From contig CM066314.1 of NCBI GenBank assembly GCA_033807775.1, positions 35,885,001 to 35,949,000 on the forward strand: DNA of 64,000 nucleotides, in the 5' to 3' direction. This stretch comes from Saussurea involucrata. Its lineage: Eukaryota > Streptophyta > Magnoliopsida > Asterales > Asteraceae. The position numbers and the translations under genes were made by a program. The notes under the pieces were generated by a model, which had not been told where the DNA came from, did not search any database, and saw only the letters and a list, made by a program, of their open reading frames with translations. Below are positions 1 through 10,337 of this stretch, one piece after another; position 1 is the first letter of the stretch; every line of letters begins with the position of its first letter.

Positions 1-1830
1 CTGGTAGTACTGGTTTGGCTGCCGATGATCAATGTGATACTGATTTTAGTCCCTTAAGTATTTGACATAATGGTGATCATTTAAGTTCCCCTTCTGAGGG
101 TACTTCTTCTGACCCTCATATTACTTCTGTTAGAAAGTCAAATTGTCCTTCAAATTTGCCTAGACGTTTTAATGACTATGTTATTGAAGGAAAGGTCAAG
201 TATGGGTTAGAAAAAGTGGTGAACTATTCTTTTCTTAATAAAGAAAATATCTGTTTTGTTTCCACATTAAATAAAGCTGTCGAACCTAACAATTTTTGTA
301 GGCATGCAGAACCAAAACTGGGTGACTGCTATGAATGATGAAATGGAAGCTTTGTATAGAAATAGAACTTGGGTTTTAACTGATTTACCTCTTGGTCGTA
401 AGCCTATTGGTTGTAGGTGGATTTATAAGATAAAATATAAGTCTACTAGTGAGATCGAAAGATATAGGGCAAGACTTGTTGCCAAAGGGTACTCTTAAAG
501 GGAGGGTTTGGATTATGAGGAAACGTTTTCGCCTGTAGTTAAAATGGTTACTGTACGTTGTGTTATTGCATTAGTTGTTCAGTACCAATGACCTTTATTT
601 CAGCTAGATGTAAATAATGCATTTCTCTACGGTGACTTAGCTGAAGAAGTTTACATGTGTTTGCCACCTGGATACTTCTCTACCAATGATAAAAGGGTTT
701 GCAAATTAGTTAAATCTTTATATGGTTTAAAGCAAGCTCCTAGACAATGGTATGAAAAGTAATCTTCTTGTTTAACTGAAAATGGGTTATGTCAAAGCTC
801 CAGTGACTATTCCTTATTTACCAAAAGCATTGGTTCTATTTTTCTTATTCTTTTGGTCTATGTTGATGATATTGTTTTGACAGGAAAATGTATAAATGAA
901 ATAAACAAGGTAAAGAATCATTTACAATCAAATTTTAAAATCAAGGATCTTGGTGAGTTAAATTTCTTTTTTGGAATAGAAATTTTAAGAACTAAAAAAG
1001 GGATTTGTATGTCAAAACGTAAGTATTGTCTTGAACTTTTAAATGATTTTGGATATTTGGGAGTTAAACCTATTGGTACTCCAATGGATATGAACTTAAT
1101 AGTTACAGATTCTTGTGGTTCTGCTTCCAAAGATCCCCTCTTAAAGGATTTTACTGGTTTTCAAAAATTAATTGGTAGATTGATTTATCTATTAGCTACT
1201 AGACCTGCTATAGCCTTTGTTGTTCATTGTTTAACTCAGTTCATGCATTCACCAAGGCAATCCCATTTGAAGTTATCTCTTAGAGTCTTGCGTTATCTAA
1301 AAGCTTCGCCAGGTAAAGGTGTTAATTTTTCCATGTCTTCTTCTGATTTTAAACTAAATGTATTTGTTGACGCTGATTGGGGCAAGTGTTTGTCAACAAG
1401 ACGTTCGGTAACTGGTTATTGCCTTTTCCTAGGCAATTGTACGATTTCTTGGAAGAGTAAGAAACAGACAACTGTGCCTCGCTCTTCTGCGGAATCTGAG
1501 TATAGAGCAATGGCTTCTCTCTTTGTGAAATTATATGGGTACTTAGTATTTTGAAGGATTTACAAATAAAATATTTACTTCTTGTAAATCTAAACTGTGA
1601 TAACAAATCTGCAATCCAGATTGCTCATAACCCAATTTTCCATGAGCGAACAAAACATATTGAAATAGACGTTCATCAAGTAAGAGAAAAAGTTGCATCT
1701 GGAATGTTGAAAACAGTTAAAGTTCCTCAACCAAAAACCCAACAGATATTTTCACAAAATCTCTTGGAGTAAACCAACATAACTATCTCTGTGATAAGTT
1801 ACATATGTTAGATTTATTTAGATGTCAAGA
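1..1830 (+). pseudogene. Ty1/copia pol remnant (reverse transcriptase to RNase H)
   Basis: This is the 3' part of a copia polyprotein entering from the left edge. The RT N-terminal block is near 304-498 (WVLTDLPLGRKPIGCRWIYK, then RARLVAKGYS). The catalytic YVDDIV lies near 859-880, and an open stretch 853-1554 carries the rest of RT and RNase H (DADWGKCLSTRRSVTGY, SSAESEYRAM). The last RNase H part (CDNKSAIQIA, then ERTKHIEID) is in another frame at 1551-1772. In-frame stops after KGYS, at the position of a conserved tryptophan (about 590) and after WYEK show that it is dead. Gag, protease and integrase would lie left of the window. Lineage within copia is not resolved. Confidence 0.9.
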
Positions 1831-2255
1831 TTGAGGGAGGGTGTTAAAAGGTAAGTTCATTATACCAATCTTGTCATCTAGTAAACTATTGTTTGTGTTT
1901 TTGATATTTCAGGAAGTTGAGGGTGCAGTATGGACAATGGCTGATACTTGAGGATATGAGGGATTGCGCCTCACTCTCTGGAGAAGTACAAGGGTAGCGG
2001 AGTCCGTGCTTAGAAGTAGAAGGGCTGAAGTGAAAGTTCTTGAGTTCATATATAAAGTGTTTTCTTAGTTCATTTTTCACTTGAACGACTCATTTGTATT
2101 GTTTACATTCTTTTGTTTTAGCTTACTGTTCTCTCTCTCAAGATTTAGGGTTTATTACCTTTTTGTCTAGATTAGGGTTTCATATCAACTTCATTTCTCT
2201 TGAAGTTGTTCTTATATTTCTTAGATTGTATTGTAATTGTTGATGTATAATATTT
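1831..2255 (+). repeat. PPT and probable 3' LTR remnant of the copia element at 1-1830
   Basis: A purine-rich tract (TTGAGGGAGGG, 1831-1841) lies just after the pol remnant and is followed by TGTTAAAAGG at 1842, the usual layout of a polypurine tract and LTR start. The stretch has a TATATAAAG box near 2051 and AT-rich sequence with AATAAAA near 2258. I cannot place the LTR 3' end: no clean CA end with a following target duplication is visible. Confidence 0.5.
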
Positions 2256-2363
2256 GAATAAAATTGAAGGTGATGGAATCAATAATCTTTATACTTGTTC
2301 AAATCTATTTGGTGCCTTGTCGTATAAACACCATGTTTGCTTATGTCTCGCATGATGATGATA
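2256..2363. repeat. Diverged repeat, second copy at 38507-38957
   Basis: The words TGATGGAATCAAYAATCTTT, AAATCTATTTG and CATGATGATGATA occur in the same order here and at 38523-38957. The second copy holds a 291-bp MITE between the first two words, so this copy serves as an approximate empty site. What the parent sequence was is unknown. Confidence 0.55.
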
Positions 2364-2364
2364 G

Positions 2365-2590
2365 TTTTTTTTTATTGAAACGGCAACCAGATTTATACAG
2401 AAAACAACTAGTAAGAAACTAGCAAACAAAGTACAAAGGAATTACAAGTTCTTGAGACAAACAAAAGGTTGATATCTCCACGGAAGGGGGTCTTTAACAC
2501 TCCCTTTACACCTAGCCAAGTCAATAGTTAAATTTTTTGAGAGATCCCATTTAAAAAATCTTTTCAGCACCTTTCTTTATGCTTATAAAT
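2365..2590 (-). mobile_element. LINE 3' end, 5'-truncated
   Basis: A T-run at 2365-2373 is the complement of a poly(A) tail. It is followed by sequence resembling the 3' end of the larger LINE at 19490 (TTTATA, then ACTAGTAAGAAACTAGCAAAC against ACTAGCAAGACACTAGC). Read on the minus strand there are short coding-like scraps typical of the region after the LINE zf-RVT domain. The 5' border and target duplication are not clear. Confidence 0.5.
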
Positions 2591-3389
2591 TGATGTTGAC
2601 AACAAAAGTATTTGTACACATTTGTTCATATTTGTTCATCAATCCCATTTCTCTTTCTCGATTTGCAGATGTAATTTCTCTGTGTGTACATGTAATGTTT
2701 TCTTCTTTTTTTCTTTTGGTTAATGTATATTTTCTATGTATTTATACAGTGTTCTTTTTTCATGTATGTAAAACACCTTAAATTGCTAACTTAAAACAAC
2801 ATAAAGACTTAATGCATATACAAAAGTGTAAGTAGATCATTTGATAATCAAAGAACAAAGCGCACACAGAAGTGTGAGTAGACGATTTGACAATCCTTCA
2901 ACTATGCCTTATAAAGTCATACACAAACCAAGATCAAGCTATATATATTAATTAAATATTGTATGCTTATACTTTCTCTTTCATGTTGCAAGTCTGTTCC
3001 AAATGTCGTGTTCCATTCATATTCCTGTTCTTCATTTTTGTCTAATGATACCATCCAGTCATCTATTGTGTATGTTGTTCGCAAGAAAGAATTGTGAAAT
3101 ATCAAGGTGAGCTTTTCTTATGATCTTGTAAAGTAGTTGTGCTTCCTTGTAATTTTTTTGTACTGCCCAAAGGGCTCTGTTGCACAAGTTTAGGATGTAG
3201 CATCTTTAGCAAAACAATTAAATTGATCGATTTGCATGATGCCCTCTAGTTTCCCAGCTACAAATACCTTAGACTTGTCCCGTAGGATCAATGTTGTTTC
3301 TATCTTATTCACCCCTGGAATGTAGACGAGCCTCATGATTGGCCAAATTGCACTAGTTCTCGTTGTTGCAGGGTATGTCAATCAGTTTG
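2591..3389. other. Unassigned sequence left of copia-1, with short minus-strand ORF scraps
   Basis: AT-rich sequence with two open stretches on the minus strand (2917-3105, 62 codons; 3190-3381, 63 codons). Neither shows a motif I recognise. The sequence continues on the other side of copia-1 at 18009-18229, where another minus-strand stretch is open (about 50 codons after KIPFKPQQFLH). Together they may be remains of an unrelated gene or repeat cut by the insertion. I assign no function. Confidence 0.3.
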
Positions 3390-3394
3390 TATAG

Positions 3395-3644
3395 TGTGAT
3401 CCCAGAACAAGTAATCAAGCTATTAATCCAATCAGATGGCCATCCATATATATTAATCAATGATGATCAAACACTAAGTACAATAGAGAACGTAGAGAGA
3501 ATAGTAGTGTGTGTGTACTTGAGTGTGTAAGGAATGGATGACCTAAATGAAATCTAGGCTAAAGTTACTATTTATACATTGTAACTTAACAATTACACAA
3601 ATGGTCCCTCTACATGGTACAACTTGATAATAAAGGCACTAACA
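3395..3644 (-). repeat. Copia-1 3' LTR
   Basis: On the sense strand it runs TGTTAGTGCC to GGATCACA, with a TATAAATA box near the middle (plus-strand TATTTATA at about 3569-3576). It matches the LTR at 17754-18003 except for four transitions. Confidence 0.95.
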
Positions 3645-3659
3645 TTCTCCCCCTTTGTA
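3645..3659 (-). other. Copia-1 polypurine tract
   Basis: On the sense strand the sequence just before the 3' LTR reads ACAAAGGGGGAGAA, the plus-strand primer site expected at this position. The same tract precedes the LTR at 37895. Confidence 0.85.
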
Positions 3660-3679
3660 CCAATGTAGAGGCAAAGAGT

Positions 3680-4108
3680 TTAGGCGTCCACCGGGGTCAC
3701 GTACTTCTTCCGAATCCCGAAGATGATCTCAAACTTCCTTAGTGCGTTACGGTACTCCTTCCGGTATGTAATGGCGTCCAGGGCTTGCTTGATCAGCTCC
3801 TTCTCCATGTCTTTCAGCTTCACTTCACCGCTTGCATCCAGACGCAGTCGACTCTCAAGGTGAATCTGGATAATCTTGAATGTACTGTCACTGAACTTGT
3901 TGGCTTCACAGGTTCTAAAAAATCTCTTCTTTGAGATTTGATTGTTGTAAACCACTCCAAGCTCAGGTTTCTTTAGAACGGTATAAGCAGGAATACCTTG
4001 AATGTCGGACATACGCCTGTTCGGTGCTCTTAGGTTTACTCGGGCTTGGTGTGACTCCAAGGCCATTTGGAAATCCGCAAGATAAGAGAATTTTAGGATA
4101 TTCCGCAT
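3680..4108 (-). pseudogene. Extra ORF of copia-1, C-terminal part
   Basis: An open stretch of 142 codons ending 35 bases before the LTR. It carries the words QGIPAYTVLKKPELGVVYNN, CEANKFSDSTFKIIQI and LRLDASGEVKLKD. A homologous stretch ends at the same distance before the LTR of copia-2 (37560-37859), so the end is conserved within the family. It is in another frame from the upstream part at 4142-5194, where a stop follows a proline-aspartate-lysine stretch. It is rich in charged residues and has no membrane segment or signal peptide, so nothing seen supports an envelope protein. Function unknown. Confidence 0.75.
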
Positions 4109-4141
4109 GAACCTCTTCAGACTTTGATAGGCGGAAGACCA

Positions 4142-5194
4142 TTAAACATTCTTATCTGGGATGCAGGCTAGGGAATTGTAGAGGCTTAGGAGGTCGTCTA
4201 GCTTTAAGCTTTTAAAATCTGCTTCAGAGAAGACACATTCAGTGCCATTGGATGTTCTAACTGTAAACTCCGGGTACCAGACCTTTAGAAGCTTGTTTGA
4301 CTCAATCTTCAGCACTTTCACAATCACACTATCTGATCTTATGGCATCTGTTTCTCGGTCTTTGTTGCCCATTACATGTAAGAATTCGATCTTTTGAAGT
4401 GACGGCCAATCTTCAATCCCGTAAACCTTCTCTAGATCGATCCTTTGGACATCCTTAACGAACAAGTCTCTCCTTATGCTTTCTTGATAAGGAATTAGAA
4501 TCCTAACTCGTTCAACTGTAGCCACATACCTTGGCTCAGCATCAATCACTTCTTGATAAATTTCCAGTTCAACTTCGAGTACAGGATCCCTGATTCTGCC
4601 ATCGGCTTGCACTTGTAGTACCGGAGCATTTACTTGTACCACTGGAGCCGGAGGAGCGGAAGTACTTGCACTCTGATCAGTCAGCGTTTTTGGTTGAGTA
4701 GTATCATCTGGAGTTTCGTTGTTGGAATCCGAAGCAGCCATAATAACCCCGGTGATGTCGAATATATCTTCTAGTTCCTCTTTGATCTGAACGGTTGTTT
4801 TCTCAGGTTCTTCCTCTGAATCAATGTCAATGTAGTCAACAATCATAGCATCCGCCATCCTTTCATCATTTGTTCTATTGTCAACAACCGAAGGCTTTTC
4901 AACCCCAGTTATGACATCAGCTAGAACTTCGGTTTCATCCACTTGGACCACGTCAGTATTCGATCCACCAGCCCCCGTTTCCCTTTCACTAGCCACTGAA
5001 GCATCAACATTTTCTGCCGCTGCACCACTGGACTCACCTACCCTTACTCTCTTCTCCCCCTCATGTTGATCAGGATCATCCTGATCATCATGTCTTCGTT
5101 TCTGTGAGGCTTGAGCTTGAACCCCACACGCTTGTTCAACTACGGTGATCCGTGTGGATAAGGATTGGTAGCCAACAATGATGGCTTTAGTCAT
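4142..5194 (-). pseudogene. Extra ORF of copia-1, central part
   Basis: An open stretch of 350 codons. Residues about 25-75 contain a basic patch (QKRRHDD, GEKRVRV) that could be a nuclear localisation signal. Residues 85-150 are strongly acidic (DIDSEEEPE). Residues 200-350 look globular (VERVRILIPYQESIRRDLFV, then KVWYPEFTVRTSNGTECVF and ADFKSLKLDDLLSLY). The last block recurs at 37308-37526 in copia-2. No enzyme motif, signal peptide or transmembrane helix is visible. It lies downstream of pol in the same sense, the position of the so-called env-like ORF of SIRE elements; I see no sequence reason to call it an envelope. Confidence 0.75.
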
Positions 5195-5326
5195 CTATTT
5201 CATGGATTCGTTCAAAGCTTGATATTTGCAGCTTGTGGATGTTGAGGCTTGAGATTGGGTTTGAGGTTGGGATTGTTGGCGTAGTAATGCAACAAGGTCT
5301 ACCTCTTCAGCTGTATTAGTATCGCC

Positions 5327-5980
5327 TTAGGCTAAGAGTCGGGCTAACAACTCTGATTTGAGCTGGTCGGTTGGGATTTGGTGTAACAGTACTGGTGGTG
5401 GTGTTTGTGGGTCGGATTGTGCACTCGATGGTTGATTCCGAGGTGTTGACGACGATTCAGCAATTCCTTTGCCCTTGACGGCTCTGCTCACTTCTTGTGC
5501 AAATCGCTCAACTGTACTTTGCATGGCTTGACGATGTTGCTTGTAGGCGTGATTGATAGCGCCTAAAGCAGACGCTAGTAGTGGAAGCGTAATAAAATGC
5601 GGATACGGGCCAAGCATGCGTACAACCTGTTCATGTGGAAAATTGGGAAATATAGACCTAACTTCCGGACCACGTAGGTTACCGGTTGAAGTAGCGGGTG
5701 TAGCAACCGTACTGCCTGTGTTCATGGCTGGCATAATGTTGACCATGACAGGACTTCCACCCAGTCCTCGTGGGGCACCAACAAATGGCGGCCTCACTCG
5801 GGGTGTTCCGGTTGGAGCACGAAAGCCCTTAACTTGGTGTGATTCCGACGCGCGTGGCGTAGGAAAAGAAGTATGTCCAAAAGGCACTAGACTCAACATG
5901 CTCGGAATAGAAGGCGGTTTTCGGGGCAGGAGCCTACCTTGTTCAATATCAGCAGACACCGAGTGTGTCGCCGATAGCAT
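5327..5980 (-). pseudogene. Extra ORF of copia-1, proline-rich upper part
   Basis: An open stretch of 217 codons, low-complexity in its first two thirds (many P, S, T, G), with a helical patch near residues 125-170 (FPHEQVVRMLGPYPHF, then INHAYKQHRQAM) and a final LLHQIPTDQLKSELLARLL. It ends at a stop 133 bases before the next open stretch; a glutamine-rich segment between them is in a different frame. It is most likely one protein with the stretches at 4142-5194 and 6146-6590. Confidence 0.65.
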
Positions 5981-6145
5981 ATGAGCTTTATCCCCTGTGG
6001 AAAATGAAACACCGGAAAATTGAGATGTCTATGAGTGGCTTAGAGGGGTTGTGCTTTGCATGGATGGGTCCACCATGTCTTGTTCAATACGCAACGGCGA
6101 CGTACGCTCGTTGGTAGAAGATGTGGCTACCCGGCTTCGATCGGT

Positions 6146-6590
6146 TTAGGGAGAGTCAGTAGTTATTACGTTATCCGACTCTATCTCTTTCTCTCCCATT
6201 TCTTTTCTCGCCACCTCACTTCTCACATTTATATTTTCTACTATAACTCCCTCTTCCCGCCTTATGTCACCAATTTCGCCGGAGTGTCCGAAGTTCCAGG
6301 CGGAATCAGCTTCGGAACTCTCAATATGTTGACTCCGACCGATGTGTCTTGGGATTAGATCCGCAACAGGGTCATGATCGGGATCGGAGTCGGAATCATC
6401 ATCAGCTCGGCGGGGTTCGTCAGATACTTCATCGTCGGATGATGAAGCATCGGGATCAAAATCTGGGTCATCATCATAATCCATCGACACGTCGTCGAGG
6501 ATTGGAATTCGAACGTTTCCGGATGTGGATGCCTGACCAGCAGTCCTCGCCACCCCACCCACTCTCTGTCTTAATATTCTCCTCGCGTCT
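6146..6590 (-). pseudogene. Extra ORF of copia-1, acidic segment cut by the solo LTR
   Basis: A minus-strand open stretch runs from inside the solo LTR to 6146; only the part from 6590 down belongs to copia-1. It begins DARRILRQRVGGVARTAG and goes on to an Asp/Ser-rich stretch (DYDDDPDFDPDASSSDDE). Copia-2 has matching nucleotides (AAGAGAGTGGGTGG, 37285-37298) without the LTR, so the insertion clearly interrupts the frame here. Confidence 0.65.
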
Positions 6591-7522
6591 TGTAACGACC
6601 CGTTTCCCAATCATACAACAAATAACATATTTGACATAACATTGTTTCATAACAAAAGATACATCATATAACACGTACGGTCCCTTAGTCTTTACAACCA
6701 TAATAAGTATTTCATTACAAACTTTTTGCTAATAACAAAGTTATAACTGCTGACGCGTCATGATCTTAAAAAACATAGGTCTTCCAAAAGCTAGTCACAT
6801 ATTACCCTTTTCACTTGCTCTTACTTGATCCACGGCCTGGAATACATATTTTTAAAACAAAATGAGGGTTAGACCTAGTGGTCTAAGTGAGAAAATCCCT
6901 GTCAGTTTATAATCATTTGTATAAACACCATATACATAACATAAATTTGAATACCAATTATGACTCATGCATTGTGTACTTTCCTGTCTCATTCCCATGG
7001 CCATATTAGTTGGTTGCGGGCCAACTAATCATTTTACTCCGCTGCACTAATATACAGCCAACTCCGCTGTCCCTCCGTACAGCCAAACTCCACCGGTCCT
7101 AAGCCCGGCCAACGTGCACTCGTGTAGTGTAATGCTCGTATAAATATAATATACACCTCAATATATCATACTTCATACATATGCACATTATTACACTATT
7201 TATCACATTCTCAATCCACATATATGTATTCCAGTTTGTAAACATTTTAAAGTAAAACTCACCAGTTTGCTTATCAAAACGCTTCCAAGCTTTTCTCAAA
7301 CGATTCGATCTTTCACCCAGAATTCACAGAATCTGAAACAATTTAAATACAATTACCTCTTTACCAATCGAACACATATGACTTACTAGTAGGCTAAGAA
7401 CTCTAGATAACTCTATCTAACTCTTATTCTCAAATGTTTCCCCCAAACCCGAACTTAAGTCGAGTCCACAGTATTTCCAGTCCTCATTCATACCCTATCC
7501 AAGAGTCGACAAAACACAAAGT

Positions 7523-7850
7523 TACCGGGTACTAAAAAGTATTTGGAATCTCAAAAGTGACCGGACAACTCAAGTTTCCGGACACCATGAACTATCCGGA
7601 CAACGTACTTTCCGGACAACATGAACTATCCGGACAACATATACAATCCGAATGACATCCGGAAACCAATGCAATCCGGACACCATCCGGTATCTAATTT
7701 CATTCGGAAACTATAGAAAAGAGAAACTTACCGGATAATTGACTCGTCCGGATACCTTAGCACAAGGGTTTTCCGGGTACGTTATCTTCCGGACACTATT
7801 AAAAAGAACTACCGGACACTGTCAAATTGGGTCCGAAAACTTCGGTCCGT
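7523..7850. repeat. TCCGGA motif cluster inside the solo LTR
   Basis: About fourteen CCGG-centred words, mostly TCCGGACA or variants (ACCGGATA, TTCGGAAAC), crowd into about 330 bases. The core TCCGGA is self-complementary. The related LTRs at 29225 and 35637 carry a different motif cluster (GTCGCAA/TTGCGAC) at the same place in the LTR. Confidence 0.85.
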
Positions 7851-8046
7851 TCTCAAAAATCCCACCCAGATATCGATTGAAATTAACACCAGTCATGAAA
7901 TTGATAATTCTAATCTGATAGAAACCTACTACTAACAATTACAAACATAAAACATAAAGGAAACATACCTCAATTTGTCTCTTATTGAAATCCCTTCAAG
8001 CCCTAACCATATGACTCTTTCTTCTTCTTCTTCTCTTCTAAAAAAA

Positions 8047-8067
8047 ACACACACACACACACACACT
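8047..8067. repeat. (CA)n microsatellite
   Basis: Ten CA units after an A-run, within the solo LTR. Confidence 0.9.
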
Positions 8068-8311
8068 TTCTGATTTTTTCTGCTTTATGAAATATCAGAA
8101 GACTTAAAGGGTGTATATTAAACCCAATTTTGCAATTAAGGCTTGAACTATACAAGAATGACCAAAACCTCCTTAAACTTATAAACTAACCCAAAGTTAC
8201 CCTAAACATCCAATTTTAAAGTTAAATAAATTTAACGGAAGAAGATTTTAACTAACGAACTTACCCGGGTTATTACATGTCTTCCCATTCAGGAACCCCA
8301 AGTTCCTGAAC

Positions 8312-9352
8312 CTACTCTACGTGTAAACCCTCACCGCCTAGTGGGATAGCACCATGGGGAGGTCCTGCCGGTTCTGGCTGGACGATTAGTGCATTAGCTA
8401 TTCTATATTGCCTAACTACCTCAGACTGCTGGTCGGCATAGGCAAGAACAGCTTCAGGAATAACCGCGATGTGGGCAAAGTCAGTATGCTTCGGCATCTT
8501 TAGATAATGCATATATTGGCTCAGGCCTTAGACTGCAGCTTCTCGGCGAGGAATCTCTTGGTTGTCTTCCATGATCTGGTGTATTAAGATCTGGAAGAAT
8601 CTTTGGTAGGGCACGAAGTTGCGGTTCTTGTGTGGTCGGAATTTGTCCTCGAACAGTTCTATCAGTTCGTTCCACAAGATTATGGCATAGTTAATATTCC
8701 GGTTGAACGCGATAGCATGGAATATCCGGAGTGTCGGGATGTTGCACTTATCCAACCCGGTGTGCTTCGATGTCATACACCGGTTGATGATCGAACATAA
8801 GGTATACCAAATCCTCGGTAGGAATTGGCGTTGGAATTTGGATGATCCTCTCAGAATTGGATGTCGGGCGTCTTAATATCCGAGACTCTAGATATCAGCG
8901 AACAGTTGTGCCTCGGGAACAAGGTCTTCGAAGTTTTCGGAGTATGGTAGATCAAGTGCACGTCGGAGTCTTCTGATCGTTATACGTGCATCAAAGTGAT
9001 CTACTTTGGCTTTGAAGTGTGGACCCCTTCGGTGATTTGGGAAGTATTGAAGTGTTGCTCAAAACTGTTGCAGGTAGATGACCGGTACGGTGATGACTTT
9101 GGTCAGCGCGATTCGTAGAGGATGGCCACGAAGGATCTCTACGATAATCTGGTAGTCGAATGCCACATGTAGGTCTAGATGATGGTTGTTGTCGTGAAGA
9201 GCAAGGTGGAGACTTCTCGGTAGAAGCTCCTCGTCTAGATCACGAGCGTTTACGGATGGGTGTGACGATCGACGTGACGAAATGACGGTGTTTTCGTTGG
9301 ATGAATGTTCGTCATTATAAGCCACCTCGAATACAATCTGAGTGGAATACAA
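8312..9352 (-). pseudogene. Extra ORF of copia-1, N-terminal part
   Basis: Three overlapping open stretches in different frames (9059-9352, 8528-8776, 8312-8512) look like one frameshifted coding region. Readable words include VFEVAYNDEHSSNENTV at the start, RIFHAIAFNRNINYAIILWN and ELIELFEDKFRPHKNRNFVP in the middle, and PKHTDFAHIAVIPEAVLAYA at the end. It starts about 120 bases after the TATA box at 9471-9478 and runs into the segment interrupted by the solo LTR at 8278. I recall similar extra ORFs in composite-family SIRE elements; their function is unknown to me. Confidence 0.55.
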
Positions 9353-9470
9353 TCAACGAAAACTCGAGAAAAACTTGAAAATTTCTAGATTCGATCTTTG
9401 GCAGTTGAGAGAAAGTTGAGAGAAGAGTGAGGGTTTTTTCGAAAGTTCAGATAAAAAATTCAAACTCTCT

Positions 9471-9502
9471 TATTTATAATGACTTGAGATAAAGGACACG
9501 TG
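9471..9502 (-). promoter_or_regulatory. Putative internal promoter: G-box and TATA box before the extra ORF
   Basis: On the sense strand a CACGTG G-box (9497-9502) is followed 18 bases later by TATAAATA (9471-9478) and then a CT-rich stretch like a plant 5' leader. It lies between the 3' motif cluster (9545-9800) and the first codons of the extra ORF. The equivalent place in copia-3 keeps TTTAAATA (59894-59901) but has lost the G-box. No transcription evidence is available. Confidence 0.5.
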
Positions 9503-9544
9503 GCTCTAAGTAATTGGTCCAAAGGTTTGACCCCACAGTGTCAG

Positions 9545-9800
9545 CTTATCGCAAGTATAAGGTTGCGATAAGCTTAGATGTTATCGCAAGGAACTGGTTG
9601 CGACAACGTATTCGACCTTATCGCAACAGAGGGTTGCGATAAGTTAATGTTCATTGTATTTTATCGCAATGCAAGGTTGCGAGGAAACTTCTTGTCGCAA
9701 CCAATGTGTTGCGATAAAGCAACACTTATTTTTAATCGCAACTGAGAGTTGCGATAAACTACTGTTCATCAGTTTATCGCAAGTAGAGGGTTGCGATATC
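9545..9800. repeat. Inverted-motif cluster between pol and the extra ORF (copia-1)
   Basis: Several pairs of TATCGCAA and TTGCGATA lie 5-15 bases apart. One pair forms a perfect 11-bp stem with loop AGAGG (9617-9643, CTTATCGCAAC and GTTGCGATAAG). The same hairpin, apart from the loop, recurs in the leader of this element (17301-17327) and in copia-3 (51058-51084, 59731-59757). Confidence 0.88.
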
Positions 9801-10337
9801 AGTAACACTTGGACATTTTTTAGATAAAATTTTAAAAGATTTTATCACATTGGAAGATGTCCAACTTCCAATTGATTCAGCACTCAAGGTTTTAAACACA
9901 GTTTTCACTCCCCCTTAAATGATGCATAGATTTGAAAAACTGTTTTCATCATTTAAGAGTTAGTGTTTAAAACAAGTCAGAACACTTACCTTGGATTCTC
10001 GGAAGCAAGAGTCACAATGTATCGACACTTACATGATCTGGCAGTTATGCACACTCCCCCTAAATTTGTGCATTAGATCTGTACTAAACTCCCCCTGAAA
10101 CCATGAACATACCTTTGTGCAAATACAGGTATCGTAACAAATCATAGACAAGGCAATTAAAAGGATAGAAAGAAAATAACAAGTTGAATAAACATTTGTA
10201 ATACAACTAAGATATAAAAATTTAAATAACATATATTGAGAATAGAATATGATGAAAATTTGAGTGTATTAATCTAGATACGATATCTAGATTGAGATAC
10301 AAATATTTCCATCTATTATACGATCAATATATGAAAG
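9801..10337. other. Non-coding stretch between pol and the motif cluster (copia-1)
   Basis: AT-rich sequence with no coding signal. It is collinear with 59035-59572 in copia-3. The sense strand contains AGGGGGAGTGTGCATAACTG, a PPT-like tract about 280 bases after pol, and a second AAGGGGGAGTGAAAAC. These could be internal second polypurine tracts. Confidence 0.55.

Larger units (their letters stand above)
6591..8277 (-). mobile_element. Solo LTR of a Ty3/gypsy chromovirus-like element
   Basis: The sense strand runs TGTAATAACCCGGGTAAG to GGGTCGTTACA. It is flanked by a near-perfect 5-bp duplication (CGTCT at 6586-6590, TGTCT at 8278-8282) with no internal region, so it arose by LTR-LTR recombination. 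It is a diverged relative of the LTRs at 29225-30831 and 35637-37210: the blocks CGGTCCCTTA, CTGGAATACATATTTT, AAAACAAAATGAGGGTTAGA and CACCGGTCCTAAGCCCGGCC occur in the same order. Copia-2 shows the empty site near 37250-37290. Confidence 0.88.

Noticed and set aside
2917..3381. Possible gene on the minus strand around the TATAG target site
   Set aside because: Short frames with a stop between them and no recognised motif; joining them across copia-1 does not give a continuous frame.
5553..5984. 143-codon open frame on the plus strand
   Set aside because: It is the antisense shadow of the proline-rich part of the copia-1 extra ORF (5327-5980), which has better codon and family support.
3680..9352. 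Calling the extra ORF an envelope gene
   Set aside because: No signal peptide, transmembrane segment or fusion-peptide-like stretch is visible; position alone is not enough.
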